Part shown: piece by piece, positions 1 through 12,100 of the stretch | Layout: each line of letters opens with the position of its first letter | Numbering within the stretch: the stretch's first letter is position 1 | NCBI GenBank assembly: GCA_009869945.1 | Contig: WIXG01000319.1 | Span: 1-64,000, forward strand | Length of the DNA stretch: 64,000 nucleotides | Direction: 5' to 3' | Origin: Mesaphorura yosii | Lineage: Eukaryota > Arthropoda > Collembola > Poduromorpha > Tullbergiidae | Made by a program: the position numbers and the translations under genes | Notes under the pieces: generated by a model | What the model saw: only the letters and a program-made list of their open reading frames with translations | Told to the model about the DNA's origin: nothing | Databases searched by the model: none

Positions 1-147
1 AGTAAAACGGACGTATTTCCTACACATATGCAAGTTTCTATTTGAAACTGGTGACTATTCGCATGGAACATCGAGAACAAAGTCGTCTCAAAACGAATGG
101 GCAACCCTCTGTAGTTCACTTGATTTTTCTTTGTACTGTGATTTCAG

Positions 148-1669
148 GCGATGCGAGAGTCCGAAGTGCTGAGATCGCTCACCCAGGCCCGAAACACATC
201 TTGGCTTGTTGACATCATCAAGACGCACATTATTCATGGTCAGATCTCGTCTCTGGAAATTACTGATGCGATCAAGAAGAGCAAAAGCCATGTAATTGTG
301 GATCCCATGGACTCGCACACTCTTCATGTACTCTAGTCACTTAGAAATGTGCTTTTGTTTTTGCTCCTTTTGTTTGTCTCTTGTGTTGCATCGTTTCGTT
401 TTCAGACGGTGCGTTTTCCGTATCTGATTTGTTTCGTTCTTGCAGTATCTTTTTCGTAACAGAGCATTATAGTGTATCGAGTGCATGAAGCCCACGTCCA
501 GTTTGAATGCAAATTCTCGTTAAACTTTAATTTGACTAATTACGTTTACTTTGCGTGATGCACGATGCATGAACAAACGGAATGACAAAAACAGAGGTCA
601 AATATTTGCAAACGGTAATTTTTATTAATATCCCGTGTTCGTATCGATTTATTCGACAGAGAACTCCTTTCCAAGTTCCAGCGCTTGTGAAAGGACGAAA
701 GCTGCTGTTCAGCTACTTCGTAGATGAGGATGGGAAAAAGATATTCCATGTTGAAGGTCATGGTGCAAATGCAACCATTCTGCAGCCGGATATTGGAGCC
801 ACCAACGGATTTATCCACATTATTGACAAAGTGCTCGGAATACCAGATTTGAACGTCACTGCAAAATTCGCCAGCAATCCAATGCTACAGTAAGCTTTAT
901 TAGTTACAGTGGTTGTGTCGTCAGGCACAGGCTGACTTGTGAATTGTCTATGTTTCGTCCCAAGACTGACGAATCAGCTGTGGAAGAAAGAGAAAATCGA
1001 CTCCATTCTGAACGGAACGACCGAATCGTTCACAATCTTTGCGCCGAGCGAAAAGGCGTGGATGGACTTGCGAAGAAAAGGAAATGCTGGGCAATCTGCG
1101 TACGACGGACTGTTTTATGGAAATCCAGGCGAAGTTGTGTCGAAATTCTTCAGGCGTTTAGTCATCCCTGAGCATTCGTACACCATCGAAGAATTAGTCC
1201 AGCTCTCCAAAGTGGCAAACAACACGGCAGTAGTTCGTGCGGCAAAAGAGGGCACTAACGTCACCGATCCGTACGCCTATCCTCTGATAACACTCGGAGG
1301 CAGCCTGAAAGTAAATTCGTCAACGCACACGACGAATTACGGTAAGTACAAACAATCAGAATTAAGAAGGCTCATCTCATTAAGTCCTTTCCATACAATT
1401 TACGATTTACTACTTGTATACACGACACGACAGGTCCGAACGTTGGAAGTCACTCAGAAGATCACTACATTTTGTACTGGAAGAACATGAAAGCCCACGT
1501 GGTTCGTCCAAATGTGAGGTGTACAAATGGAATTATTCACATTATCGACGAGGTTTTGATGGATGACGATGAAATTGCAGTCGCTTCAGCACCACAGCCA
1601 CAAACCATTAGCCTTATTGGAATGCTTTCATTCTCGATAATTACGATGTTTGCCAAGTACATCATGTAA
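148..1669 (+). CDS. Fasciclin I-like GPI-anchored adhesion protein, 3' part (paralogue A, 5' end outside window)
   Basis: Four exons are visible: 148-291, 660-889, 965-1341 and 1434-1669 (stop TAA 1667-1669). Phases are continuous (0, 2, 1). They encode the end of FAS1 domain 3 and all of domain 4. Domain 3 ends with a GATNGFIHIIDKVLG block, which is the FAS1 H2 motif. Domain 4 carries the H1 motif FTIFAPSEKAW and the H2 motif TNGIIHIIDEVL. The last residues are hydrophobic (ISLIGMLSFSIITMFAKYIM), as in a GPI-attachment signal, so the product should sit on the outer face of the plasma membrane. Arthropod fasciclin I has four FAS1 domains and a GPI anchor and mediates homophilic adhesion in the nervous system. 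Every intron position and phase here matches the last exons of the gene at 9138-26153, so the two are paralogues. The upstream exons lie before base 1. The fold is certain; neural function is inferred from the family. Confidence 0.88.
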
Positions 1670-3865
1670 CTTAATTTGCGTGCCCTTGTAGTACTTGGTC
1701 GTGATAACACGAATTCTAACTAACCAGAGAGAACTTTATTATGCTCCATAATTGCATATTGAAGATTGTAAAGCAGAAGAGCAAAGGTGAACTGTTATGT
1801 TAGCTTTAAGGCTTGTTTGTTTCTAACTAACACGAGGTCAGGGCCATCTGGATTGAGTTGTAGTCAGTGTTCAGCTTGGAAAGCTTGAAAGTATTAATTT
1901 CTAGTACCTGCGTGTTGTTTTAAGCATTAAGCTAGAGTCCATGTAAATTGCATTGATTGAGGCCCAAGTTTTTTATTTTACTTGAAGACTTACTTTCGAG
2001 AACAGGCAACAAGCAGAAAATTGTGAAGCGTGTTTTCAAAGTCAAGAAAATAAAAGTGAGAAAATTCATTGAACCAACCAACCTTACTAAAGGTTCATGT
2101 TCAATAGCTATTTGACTACCATTAGATTATAATTAGTATGTAGTAATTAATGTTGAACATTCTTTAATTAGCGTATTAGTGTAGGAATTCTTTTATAGCG
2201 AGAGAAGGATGCTAGTATACTCCTTAGCTTACGTAAATTGTAAGAAAGAGCAGATTAGATTAGATTTCATTCCACGTTCATGCATTCCTTTCTTCGTTCA
2301 GGAATCTCAGATTCTGAAGCTGCCATTCACTCACAATTTGTGAACACGAACTTGCAACAAAATGAAACTATTACAAGGTGGACGATAAACTATGTGCTTT
2401 TTAAAATTTACTGCAATTATTCGCGTAATTACGTATAAGTAATAAGCTGTTGTTGTCCGACAAGTGTTGTTGTTAAAAGGTGAAGGCTTACCGTTTGTCC
2501 GCTTGCATGGTGCAAACCTTTTATTCTTGTACTCTTCAGCAAAATGCGAAATTCGTGTTATCTACTGGAATGATAGAGGAAAGAGCTTAGACATAGACTA
2601 GGCTAAAGGCTAGATTTTCAGAATTCACTCCAGTCCATTTAAAGCCTTTTACAGCTGATTTGGAATCCAATTCTACTTAAGCACATGCGCTCGACCATTT
2701 TATGGAATTCTACTTCCAGTTTAATAATTTATTGTTTGAGCCTCTTCTTACCTTGTTTTCCGTGCCCAGGTCGGGTCCGCCTCCTCTCTGCCTTGATCTT
2801 GCATTGGAATGTACAGCTAAAGCTTAAGAGAAGAGACAGCGAGAATAGGATGAGAAATGCCGGTGTATTTGGAAAAAAGCTGTGTTTCTAGTCGCTTTGT
2901 ACATCTAACGTTTTGCTTTAGTGAACAAATAACTTGTTAAGCATGAATAAGACACACAAACACAAATTATTAAAAATAAGAATAGGATCTTAACTTTTGT
3001 TCAAACAAAGCTTTGATGCTAACCATACCATATTATTCTTGAATAAACGTCACCAATTTGGCTTATTTTATAAAACGCAGTTCGTTCTATTGTTTATTTG
3101 ATGAAATGATCTTACAAGCGAATTAAATCATTAAAAGTCAACTAGAACAAGTCATACTCATATGGTTGTGACCAGGTACACAAGCTCTAAACGAGTCTGC
3201 ACGATTCTAGCCAGTCATATTGCTATTTTAAGTGTTGATTTATTGCAAAGTTCTTTCATGAAACTGGACATTGAACTTTGTCACCTCATATGAACAGTTC
3301 GCTGTATGAAGTAGGATAAGTAATTGCACGTAGAAATCGAGTCGTAAAAGTTTTGCTCCTTGGACTTTGACCTTGCCAGTATTTCTGAGCACGTTATCAG
3401 TGTTAGTAACTTCAAGTTTGCTCAGCTCCAATCACGTATGGGCAAATGCCTCACTCATTTTGCTGGCACCTACGTAAATACAGCTGGCGCTGGATGTCAC
3501 GGTCCAAATTAACGAATTGTGATGAGCAAGTACCTCAAAGACAAAAGAGTACATACTTAATGTGTCGTTAGTATCGTTATGTAACTCATACCCAACCAAC
3601 CTTGAAGCCTGTTTACAGATAGTGTGGCACTGAATTAAAGGTTACAACTCACAACCAGTAAGGCAATTCCCTTTATCCAATCAGCGCTTGCGACGAGCGA
3701 GCGTTTAACGTGTCTGCGTGTAGTTGTTGTTATCGCCAACTGGTAATATTTTATCCCACTTACATTGTGAGGTGTACATAAAACCTTGCATGGACATTTC
3801 GTGCCGTACCAGAAGCTCGAAGACTACAGCTCTGTGAAGTTCCAACTACTGACAATTCCTTCAAA
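1670..3865. other. Intergenic: 3' flank of fasciclin A and 5' flank of the SDR gene
   Basis: No supported coding exon was found. The left part is AT-rich and should include the fasciclin A 3' UTR. Near 3777-3784 a CATAAAA-type TATA-like box lies about 85 bp before the SDR start codon, followed by a short, G/C-richer leader. That is a plausible core promoter but weak evidence. Small ORFs here have no recognisable domains. Confidence 0.5.
2049..2054 (+). terminator. Candidate poly(A) signal of fasciclin paralogue A
   Basis: An AATAAA hexamer lies 380 bases after the stop codon and is the first good signal I saw in the 3' flank. It is assigned by position only. Confidence 0.35.
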
Positions 3866-5344
3866 ATGAGCCAACTTCTCGGTATTCTGAAGGGCATCGT
3901 GCTCAGCATCGGCAGCCTCTTCTACACCATCCTGCTGCTCTTCATTCCCAAGCGTCTTCTGTTTAAGGATGTGAAAGACCAGATTGTGCTAATCACTGGA
4001 GGCGGAAGTGGGTTTGGCAGACTTTTGGCTTACAAGTTCGCCGTTGATCACGGAAGCATTGCTGTCATTTGGGATATCAATCAACAAGGTGCGTGTGTCA
4101 ACCATTTCTCGCACCGAATGTCTCAATTTACTCTCAAGCCAAGCCAATGCAGTACAATATTTGTTTTTGCTCTGTGAAGGACTGGACCAGACCAAAAAAG
4201 AAGTGGAGGCAGCTGGTGGCCAATGTCACTCATACCTTGTCGACGTCTCGTCCAGGGAAGCCATTTACACGGCTGCGAAAAAAGTCAAGAGTGACGTGGG
4301 GCCTGTGAATATTCTGATTAATAATGCAGGAATTGGCGACGGCTCGTTTTTGGAAGAGGCGAAAGACGAGTTTATTGAAAAAGTGTTAAGAATCAACACA
4401 CTCTCGCACTTCTTCGTGAGTATTTCATATTTGACTCTGGAAATGCAAATTACAAAGTAGAGAAGATGAACTCGATTCGAATTCCATTATTTTGTCGTAG
4501 ACCGTCAAAGCTTTTCTGCCTGATATGGTGAGAACTGGATCCGGACACATTGTAACAATGGCCAGGTAGGATGGCAACTTTGCTGAATGCATTGCGTGCT
4601 TTTATGTCATAATCGTTATTTGCGGACGTGGGTATGAATACTGACGTGATATCCTTGTGACCTTTCAACAGCGTTGCCGGATTGTTCGGGGCACCCAAGT
4701 TGACACATTATTGTGCAAGGTAAGTTAATTTAGTCGAAATTGCAAATGGCCATCTTCGTTAACATTGACGTGTATTCTTCATTTAGTAAATTCGGTGCAG
4801 TTGGATTTCACGAAGCCATCAGCGCAGAGATTGCGGTAAGCCTTTTAACTGTGTTCAAGCAGCAACAATGCTCTCCTACAAGTCCACTATTAATTTAGCA
4901 ATTAATTGTTCATACAGGTGTTGCATCCCGAAGCTAAAATCAACACAACTCTGATTTGCCCCTTTTTCACCCGGACGCCAATGATAGCTGGAAAAGAAGA
5001 GGACATTAAGTCAAGCGTGTAAGTGAAAAGGTTCGAGATGAATCCATGTTGAAGAAACTGATTAATTGAATCTTTGAATCTGTACAGCTTGTTCCCAATC
5101 CGTGACGCCGAGCCAGTTGTCCAAGAAATGGTCGAAGCCATCCTTACGAACGAAGAACTTCTCATTACCTCATACGGCATGATTGTGTTGCGATTCCTGA
5201 AAGTGTAAGTGGCAAGGATTAATTCAAATGGTTTAGGCTTTCGATTTATTGACGATTTCTTCTGGATACAGAATACTTCCGGGACGGGTCATGAAGACCT
5301 TGAGATCCTCTTTCACCACACTCAAGACGAAAAAGGACAATTGA
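3866..5344 (+). CDS. Short-chain dehydrogenase/reductase, SDR16C / 17beta-HSD11-like (epidermal retinol dehydrogenase 2 type)
   Basis: Eight exons (3866-4088, 4180-4415, 4501-4565, 4672-4719, 4787-4835, 4918-5018, 5088-5204, 5272-5344) join in frame to a 303-residue protein, the usual length for this family. Residues about 5-29 form an N-terminal hydrophobic anchor, as in ER or lipid-droplet members. The Rossmann cofactor motif TGGGSGFG lies at 44-51 and NNAG at 122-125. The catalytic set Ser175, Tyr188 and Lys192 (YCASK) is complete, so the enzyme should be active. The family uses NAD(P) to interconvert alcohols and ketones or aldehydes on retinoids, steroids and other lipids; the real substrate cannot be read from sequence. 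The start fits: in-frame ATG with AAA at -3, directly before the anchor. The gene lies between two fasciclin paralogues on the same strand and shows no functional link to them. Confidence 0.92.
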
Positions 5345-5424
5345 AACAATGCAGATGCTGATGTACTTTTACGACTAATTCTAGTCACATGACAAAATGA
5401 ACAAAATTAAATTATCGTACAAAG

Positions 5425-5430
5425 AATAAA
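5425..5430 (+). terminator. Poly(A) signal of the SDR gene
   Basis: AATAAA lies 81 bases after the SDR stop codon at 5342-5344, which is the usual distance for a short 3' UTR. Confidence 0.6.
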
Positions 5431-8400
5431 GAGTTATAATCCCTATGAGTTAAGAACTCCATTCCTTCACGCTGCTGCAGGGAACATTTTATAAAAAAGG
5501 CTGAAGATTGCAATTTCAATTACGAATCCTCGCTGAATTATTTCTCAGCAGCTACACCAACAAATGAGTGGGCAATCTTCCAACTCGGGCCTGCATAAGT
5601 TATGATGACTTGATTGCCTATCTGAATGACTCCGTTGTTGTTTTAACAGCGCTGTCGAGCTAAATTAAGTTAAATCTGCCAATGCCAATACGGACTGCTC
5701 TGCACGCGAGTAGAAAATAGATTTCAGTTCTTGTAGACAGAGGAGAAATATGCATTTTCTTTCAAGTTGTAATATGTCACATGGAAAAGTAAACATTTTT
5801 CTCTCGACTTGTTTACGTCTCGCACATTTGACTTGACTCGTGAGCATTTTTCTCGTGTGTGTAATATTTATATAAAATAATAAAGGAAAATGCTGCTGCC
5901 TCTGCCACGCCGGTCCCCTCACAACATTGATTTTCTTCACGGGCACCGACACCGTCACCGGCATTAGCTCCTTATCTGCTACTACGTACGTGAAGTTTTT
6001 TAGAATTCGTTATTCATAGCGCAGCGGCGGCCCGAGCTCCAATTTATCCAAATAAGTAAATAAGACTCAGTCGTCAGGAGTTTCTCATATCAAGAAATCG
6101 TATCGTGGTTGTATGCTCACTTCAAGTGCATCGCCACTGCAAAAATACATAACATCTCCGAGCCGTTGAGAAGCACATTTTCTTGATTTCTTTCTCCCCT
6201 CCGCTTAGTTTCATTTCATCATCTCCGTCCAACAATGTTTTATCGAACCAACTTTTCTCACTTGTCTTGTCGATCTTTCTACTTACGATTTACCCTACGT
6301 AGTTTGTAAAAGTGAAATCTTCCCCTCCGTCTTGGCGGTCTTGGTCTCTTCCTTCCGCCTTGGTGATTCTTGGAATAAATGCTGACTCTGACTTGACAGG
6401 ACACTGCAACAGCAACAGCAAACGCATCGATGCCACTGGGGCCGTGCTGCATGTTTCAAGGCAAAGTGCAAGACAAGAGAAGGAGAGTATGAAATAATAA
6501 TTGAACTTGAGAATAATAAATCCAATGATGTCCTGAATGTGTTTTGTGGGGGTGCACTTTCTTCGCTCGTTCTACGTTTCTACGAAAGACGAAATGCACT
6601 TGCACTTCCAGCAAGCTCCGTGTCGACTCCGACTGCAGTTGCATCTGAACAATGCGACGGCAACGGAACAAGACAACTCATCTGGTATGCAGTTTTATGC
6701 CTGTTTTCAGAATAAATTTTAGGCTTGAATTGTCTCGACTGCATTGCAGGAGCGCAGAAGAGCAATTATTCCGAAGCAGCAGAATTACGCTTGTATCGCT
6801 TATCGTGGGTGCGCAGCAACAAGGCTCAGAGGATTACGATGTGCAGGAACTCGGGTTTATGACTTTACATTCCATTAAAATGGGAAGCGGAGTGCAGTTT
6901 ACCCTCACATTTGTAATTTGTATGGAAAAATGAACGGGAGGACGTTCATATATTCATTCTGCTTTGCCTTTTACCTTACCGTCAATTGTATTGTTGCTGA
7001 CTGAAAAAGCGCTTTGCATTGGTCGAATGGAAAATGTTTATTAAATCAACAAAGATGATTCAAAAATTCAAACACGAAAACACGATGCCAATTTGCAACA
7101 AAGAATGCAAAGTTGAAAGAAGGAAAAAAGCTCGCATCAAAATTACCGCCTTACATTGTTGCAAATTTTCGCCAATGCAGCACAACAACCAACAATGATA
7201 CCCATCCACGCATAGAGTTTGCACGGACAATGAAAGGATACCTTCGGGCGAATGAAATGCAGAGAAATGTATTGCAATTCAGGGAACTCAAATTCAAGAC
7301 CAAGCCCACTTTGCAACATCATTTTGGCCTTTTTGGCCAAGCCATTGTATTTGTAGTGCTTCGCGTTGCCTCGTCGCATGGAGATGTACCGCATAATCCG
7401 AGAGGAGAGCGAGTGTTACGTGAATGCGAACGTAAAAGCAAAGTCGCTCTTCACAAGTATGAGTGCACGTAATTCTATAGTATGAAACATGCGTCTCCGG
7501 CTCTGTGCTGCCTTCGCCTGCCCCATGCTTGCTTTCCTCTCGTTTCCACTGCTTATTTTTTGCCGAGCTTCGTCTTTAGGCAAAATACACTGAAGACTCT
7601 GCCAACACTGCTGCATTGGCAAGGAAGATACAGCAGCGAATATTATTATTCTCTCAGAATGTGCTCAGTTGAAGTTTTGCAAGCCTGACGGCAAGACTGA
7701 CTGAATATACGCGTGAGCGTGTGAGAGGAAGAACGTGCAAAGGTAACGTGAGGTTAATTCGCTGTCAAGCAGTTTCACTGCAACGGTGCAGTACAGTCAA
7801 GTCAATCAACTCTGCTGAATTCGGTGTTAGAATTGGAATTGAATTACTGTACGCAAGGTTGTGTTCAAATTCAAATTTTGTCATTCGATATAAAGAGACT
7901 TATTCAAACCAACTCGTGAATTCGCTTTGGCAGTGGCATTGTAGTGAAGGAATACAATTTTCAATTACAGACGTCATCAGACGACAGAAGAGCAAGCGCA
8001 CGAGTCGGGTTTTGGCTTTGGTAACCTCCAACACAGTATTTGTGGTTAATGAAAGTGATTATCTAGTTGTGCGTGAACAAGAACGCCAGCATCGCGCCCG
8101 CGCGGAGTTCATCAATCACTTTCCAATAGAAATTCCACTGCAATTAGTCCGCGTTTGAGGTTGACTTGCGCAGAAAGAACAAAGTGCTCCGTGCTGGAGT
8201 ATTATTCAAGTGCATTTTTGGACGCTGCACGTCAAAGTTTCTTTTGAATTTTCTATTTACATTCCTCTCATTATGTTCGTCTTCGTGAATCCACAATCCA
8301 GTCGTAATTGCATCAGCTAAACTCATTGCCATTCTTTTCGTTATTCACAAACGACGCACGTTTAACGTGGCGAGGAATCTGTGAACATCAAACACACAAT

Positions 8401-9137
8401 CCTGAAGTGGTCACGATTTCACTGCCTACCACATTGCAAAACTCTTGTAGAGGACGAAGAATTCATTGTACCACACTTCTGGAAGTCGAAAGGTCAAACC
8501 GTTTTAAGCCGGCACGGCATCGAGAAGTGCAATTTCTGACAACGAAACGCATCGTTTGTAATTGTACCACATTCAATTCATCGAGTGAGTGGCTGAACCG
8601 GTTTCGCTCAGAATTATTCCACTGGCTTGGCTTGGCTTAATTTAACGTTCTAAAATAACACTTACGGGCGAGAGTGAGCACCGTACTGAAAACAAGACTC
8701 TCGTCTGCTCCTTTGTTGACTCCATCTGATACGTCTGATAGGCAGATTACCCATCAAACGAAAAAGCAACGCGACGCTCTGCCGTCATTAGCATAATTAC
8801 AACAAGCAACGTAAAACGAGTGCGTGGCGTCGCGAGTCCAGCAAGAAAAAAGAAAGACCGGCCGGGCCCCGCAATTGAGTGTTTGTGGACAAAGACGTGA
8901 GCACACAATTACAGGCAGCAAGAATCCTCGTTTCCAAATTCCAAAGTACCTAATTACATATTCAAGCTCCCAATTATTCCCGTCGCCTGTCTTCGCTCAC
9001 CATTCAACAGAAGATTCTCCAGCAGATAATTCTCATCGCCTGCCTTCCTAACTGTGTCTTCGCCCTTACTTTACGCGTATAATTATCGATTAACGTCCAC
9101 AGTCATCAGCGTTCAGCAAACAACCAAGTCGCTGAAA
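5431..9137. other. Intergenic 3.7 kb upstream of fasciclin paralogue B
   Basis: No exon with recognisable homology was found on either strand. The longest open frame (7721-8158, 145 codons) has no domain, signal or compositional hallmark and I do not call it a gene. The stretch probably contains the promoter and 5' UTR of the fasciclin gene starting at 9138. I could not fix a transcription start. Confidence 0.5.
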
Positions 9138-12100
9138 ATGAAATCCTTTTTCCAATGCACCAACCATCAACATCACTGGAGAATGGCTCCCTTTGTGTTC
9201 AGTGTGGTTTTAATAATAAATTCAACTTTATGGTCGTCAGCCCAGGCAGCCGAACTTAATCCACCTCAAGCCCAGACGGAAGACGTCTTTCTCCGAGAAC
9301 ACCCTGAACTGAGAAAGGTAGTGTAAAAATTTCAGTGCTTTCCTTGCAGTAAACAGTAGTTCGTCACATGTGTGCTTGGCTGGTGACTGGGGCTTGTCTA
9401 ATATTGTAACTTGCTAACTTTTAATGAAATGGTTCCATCAATTATCGCCGTCGTGTACGCAGCATGCAACAAGAACAAGCGTAGCATTGTCATGTCATGA
9501 GCACATTGCCACATTGTGTGCAGAAATAGCCCCATTAATTAAAATGGAAAGAAAGGCTAACTTAAGACGAAGACGATACTTAATACAAAGCGGGGATTTT
9601 GTAGACAGATAAGTTTTACGAGACCACCAAAATACTCTCCTTTTCACTTCGCTCACACTCTTTCGAGCTTAGCAGTGAGCAGTGCCGGAGAAGAATGACA
9701 TGAAAGAATTCTACTTGTCTTGTGTTTGTATTTTCGTTATTACCACTCGTAACTCGTGCAATGTGAAGTTCCAGTAGTCTTTTCTGTCTGCTGCAGTGGC
9801 ACTGGCATTAAGAATTTATTCTCATTCACAAAGTACTAACGCAGGGCCGGCCGGGCCGAATCCGTGCCGTGAAACGCATCGTGGGATGAAATGAGACCAC
9901 GTTTTCATGCGGCTGTTCGTCTCAAGTATATCTCTACGGTGTTTTTCTTCTTTTATTGACAACCTGAGTAATGTTCACGAAATCTTAGCTGTTAGCTCAG
10001 ACTCTGCTGCAGTCAAGTCATTTGCAGTCTGCAACTGCAACGTGTGTGAACTTTAAGCACTACAAATATGGAATCTTATTTTAGCTCTTCAGTTTATCAT
10101 CCGCGTGAATCTTTTGAGTTGACGTTCATGCTCTGCGTGTTCATCAGTTGCATTGTAATATGCTCAGAAGTTGAGATACACGATGTTCTTGCTCTCATTA
10201 TCACACGATGGGAGTCCCCACACAATGCAGATGCAATTCTCTTCAATCTTTCTTCATTTACTAGCAGCAAAACAAATAACGACTGCTATTTGCGAACAAA
10301 AACTTCCTTTACGATGCGGTCATGTCCATTCGTCGACTTTGTCTTCATATCTTTTCACAACTTTTCCTATAACGAAACAAAAATTATTGCCTACGCTCGC
10401 ATTCGCATTCTTGTAACATTTTAATATTTTAATTTAGGGACATTGTGTGCGGTAAACTTCTTCAGAGATCAGGCAGTAGCTCTTTGTCATGTTCTGATAG
10501 CAAAGCGGACCTAGATCTGTTCCATCACATCTTTTGGCCTTGTATCACGATTCGGTGCTAGTTTTGCAAAATGTTTACGGCGTGAGTGCGTGGGATTATC
10601 ATTTAAAAATAGGAACATACATGGCCGTTGAATTTAGTCCAACTCGTCTTGCATTTAAGCTTAAGCCTAGAGCCTGAAAAAGGACAGGGGTCAGGATCAG
10701 GATCAAGAGAAGGGCGCGACATGAGAAGGTCATTAATGTAATTAGGTTCAAACCAGTCAAAATTAGCATTCCACATTTTATTGAATGTTCAGTTCACAGT
10801 TCGTATCGTAAAACATTAGCTTGATTATGAGCATCAGCGCACGAAAAAGCGGCAGTGGCAGATGGTTCCGAATTCCAATTCCCTGTAAATGACAGCACAA
10901 CGCGCGGGGACAATGAACAAAAAAATAAGCGCAACTCTGAACTTAGTCTGACAACAATGCAAAGCATCGCGACATAAAGAGCTTGACGAAAGGCAGATGA
11001 ATACAACCGGAATAAATAATTTATGAGAAATGTTTTGAGGCAAAAATGTCAGAAATGTCGTAACTCAAATGTTATCGCGCTGCTGATTCAAATGAACCGT
11101 TAAAGCTTTTGGCTTTGGCTGAAACTCGGCATTGCATTTCAGTGCACTGTGCACTACGGTTAAATCCCGATTAAAATCAGGATATGAGCTTTAAATGAAT
11201 ACAATTAAGAACCACGCTGCTGTTCAACGATGAACTACTTTGCGGTCAAGTGCTGGTTGAGCTGAGAAACACAGATGCTCACTCGGATGTTAGATAATTA
11301 AATACTCACACAATTCAAAATTCAGAGGCACACGTAGCAGTCAACAGTCGGTAGGCAGAAACAATGAAGCATTTCTAGAAATGCAATTGCAATTGCGCTG
11401 CGGCTGAATTGAACTGTACTTTAATTTGGAATCGCATTTGGCATTTATCGTTTTTTATTCCGGTCGCGTCTCGCGTACTTCATTGTTCGTGTAAACAGCG
11501 CACAAATAAATATCAAGTTGCACCAATTCCGACTCCGACCTGGCCAACTGCTTGCTATGTCTTACTGTCGCCGCTGCGTATTTTTTGCTGGTCCATCTAA
11601 AGTGCAGCAATTGTCATTGGCCTGTGCCTGCGTCAATTTATGTTTTCCCGAACCTGAGCGGAATACCGGCAACAATAATAATGACAATGACGATGATAAT
11701 ATAATGAAGCTCTTGCCTGCATTGTTCAATGAAATTCTCAGCACAGCGCAAAAAAGAAAGTTGAGCAAACATCGAGCTCACGTATCGAAATAATGCATTA
11801 TTGCGTCGCCGCCGCGTTTGTCGTTTTTCCCTTGCACATTGCAGCAGCGATCAGCCGCAACAGTGCAGTGAAGCTTATTTCATTGTCAAAGTCACGTCAT
11901 GGTATTTGGTTATGATTTGGGTCGATTCCTACGTCGCCACTGCAAATGCATTCGTAAAATTCTGTCTCTCAATTCCTACTAAACAATGGCACAATAAAAA
12001 CGTGATCGTGATACGTATTGTCGCATGGCATGCTCTGCTCTCGTATTTTTGATCTTGTTGAGTCGTTTTGTTACTGCTTTCTCATCCACTCCAATGGAGA

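Noticed and set aside
7721..8158. 145-codon open frame upstream of fasciclin B
   Set aside because: No domain, signal peptide or family resemblance, no evident splice partners, and the length is possible by chance in this composition.
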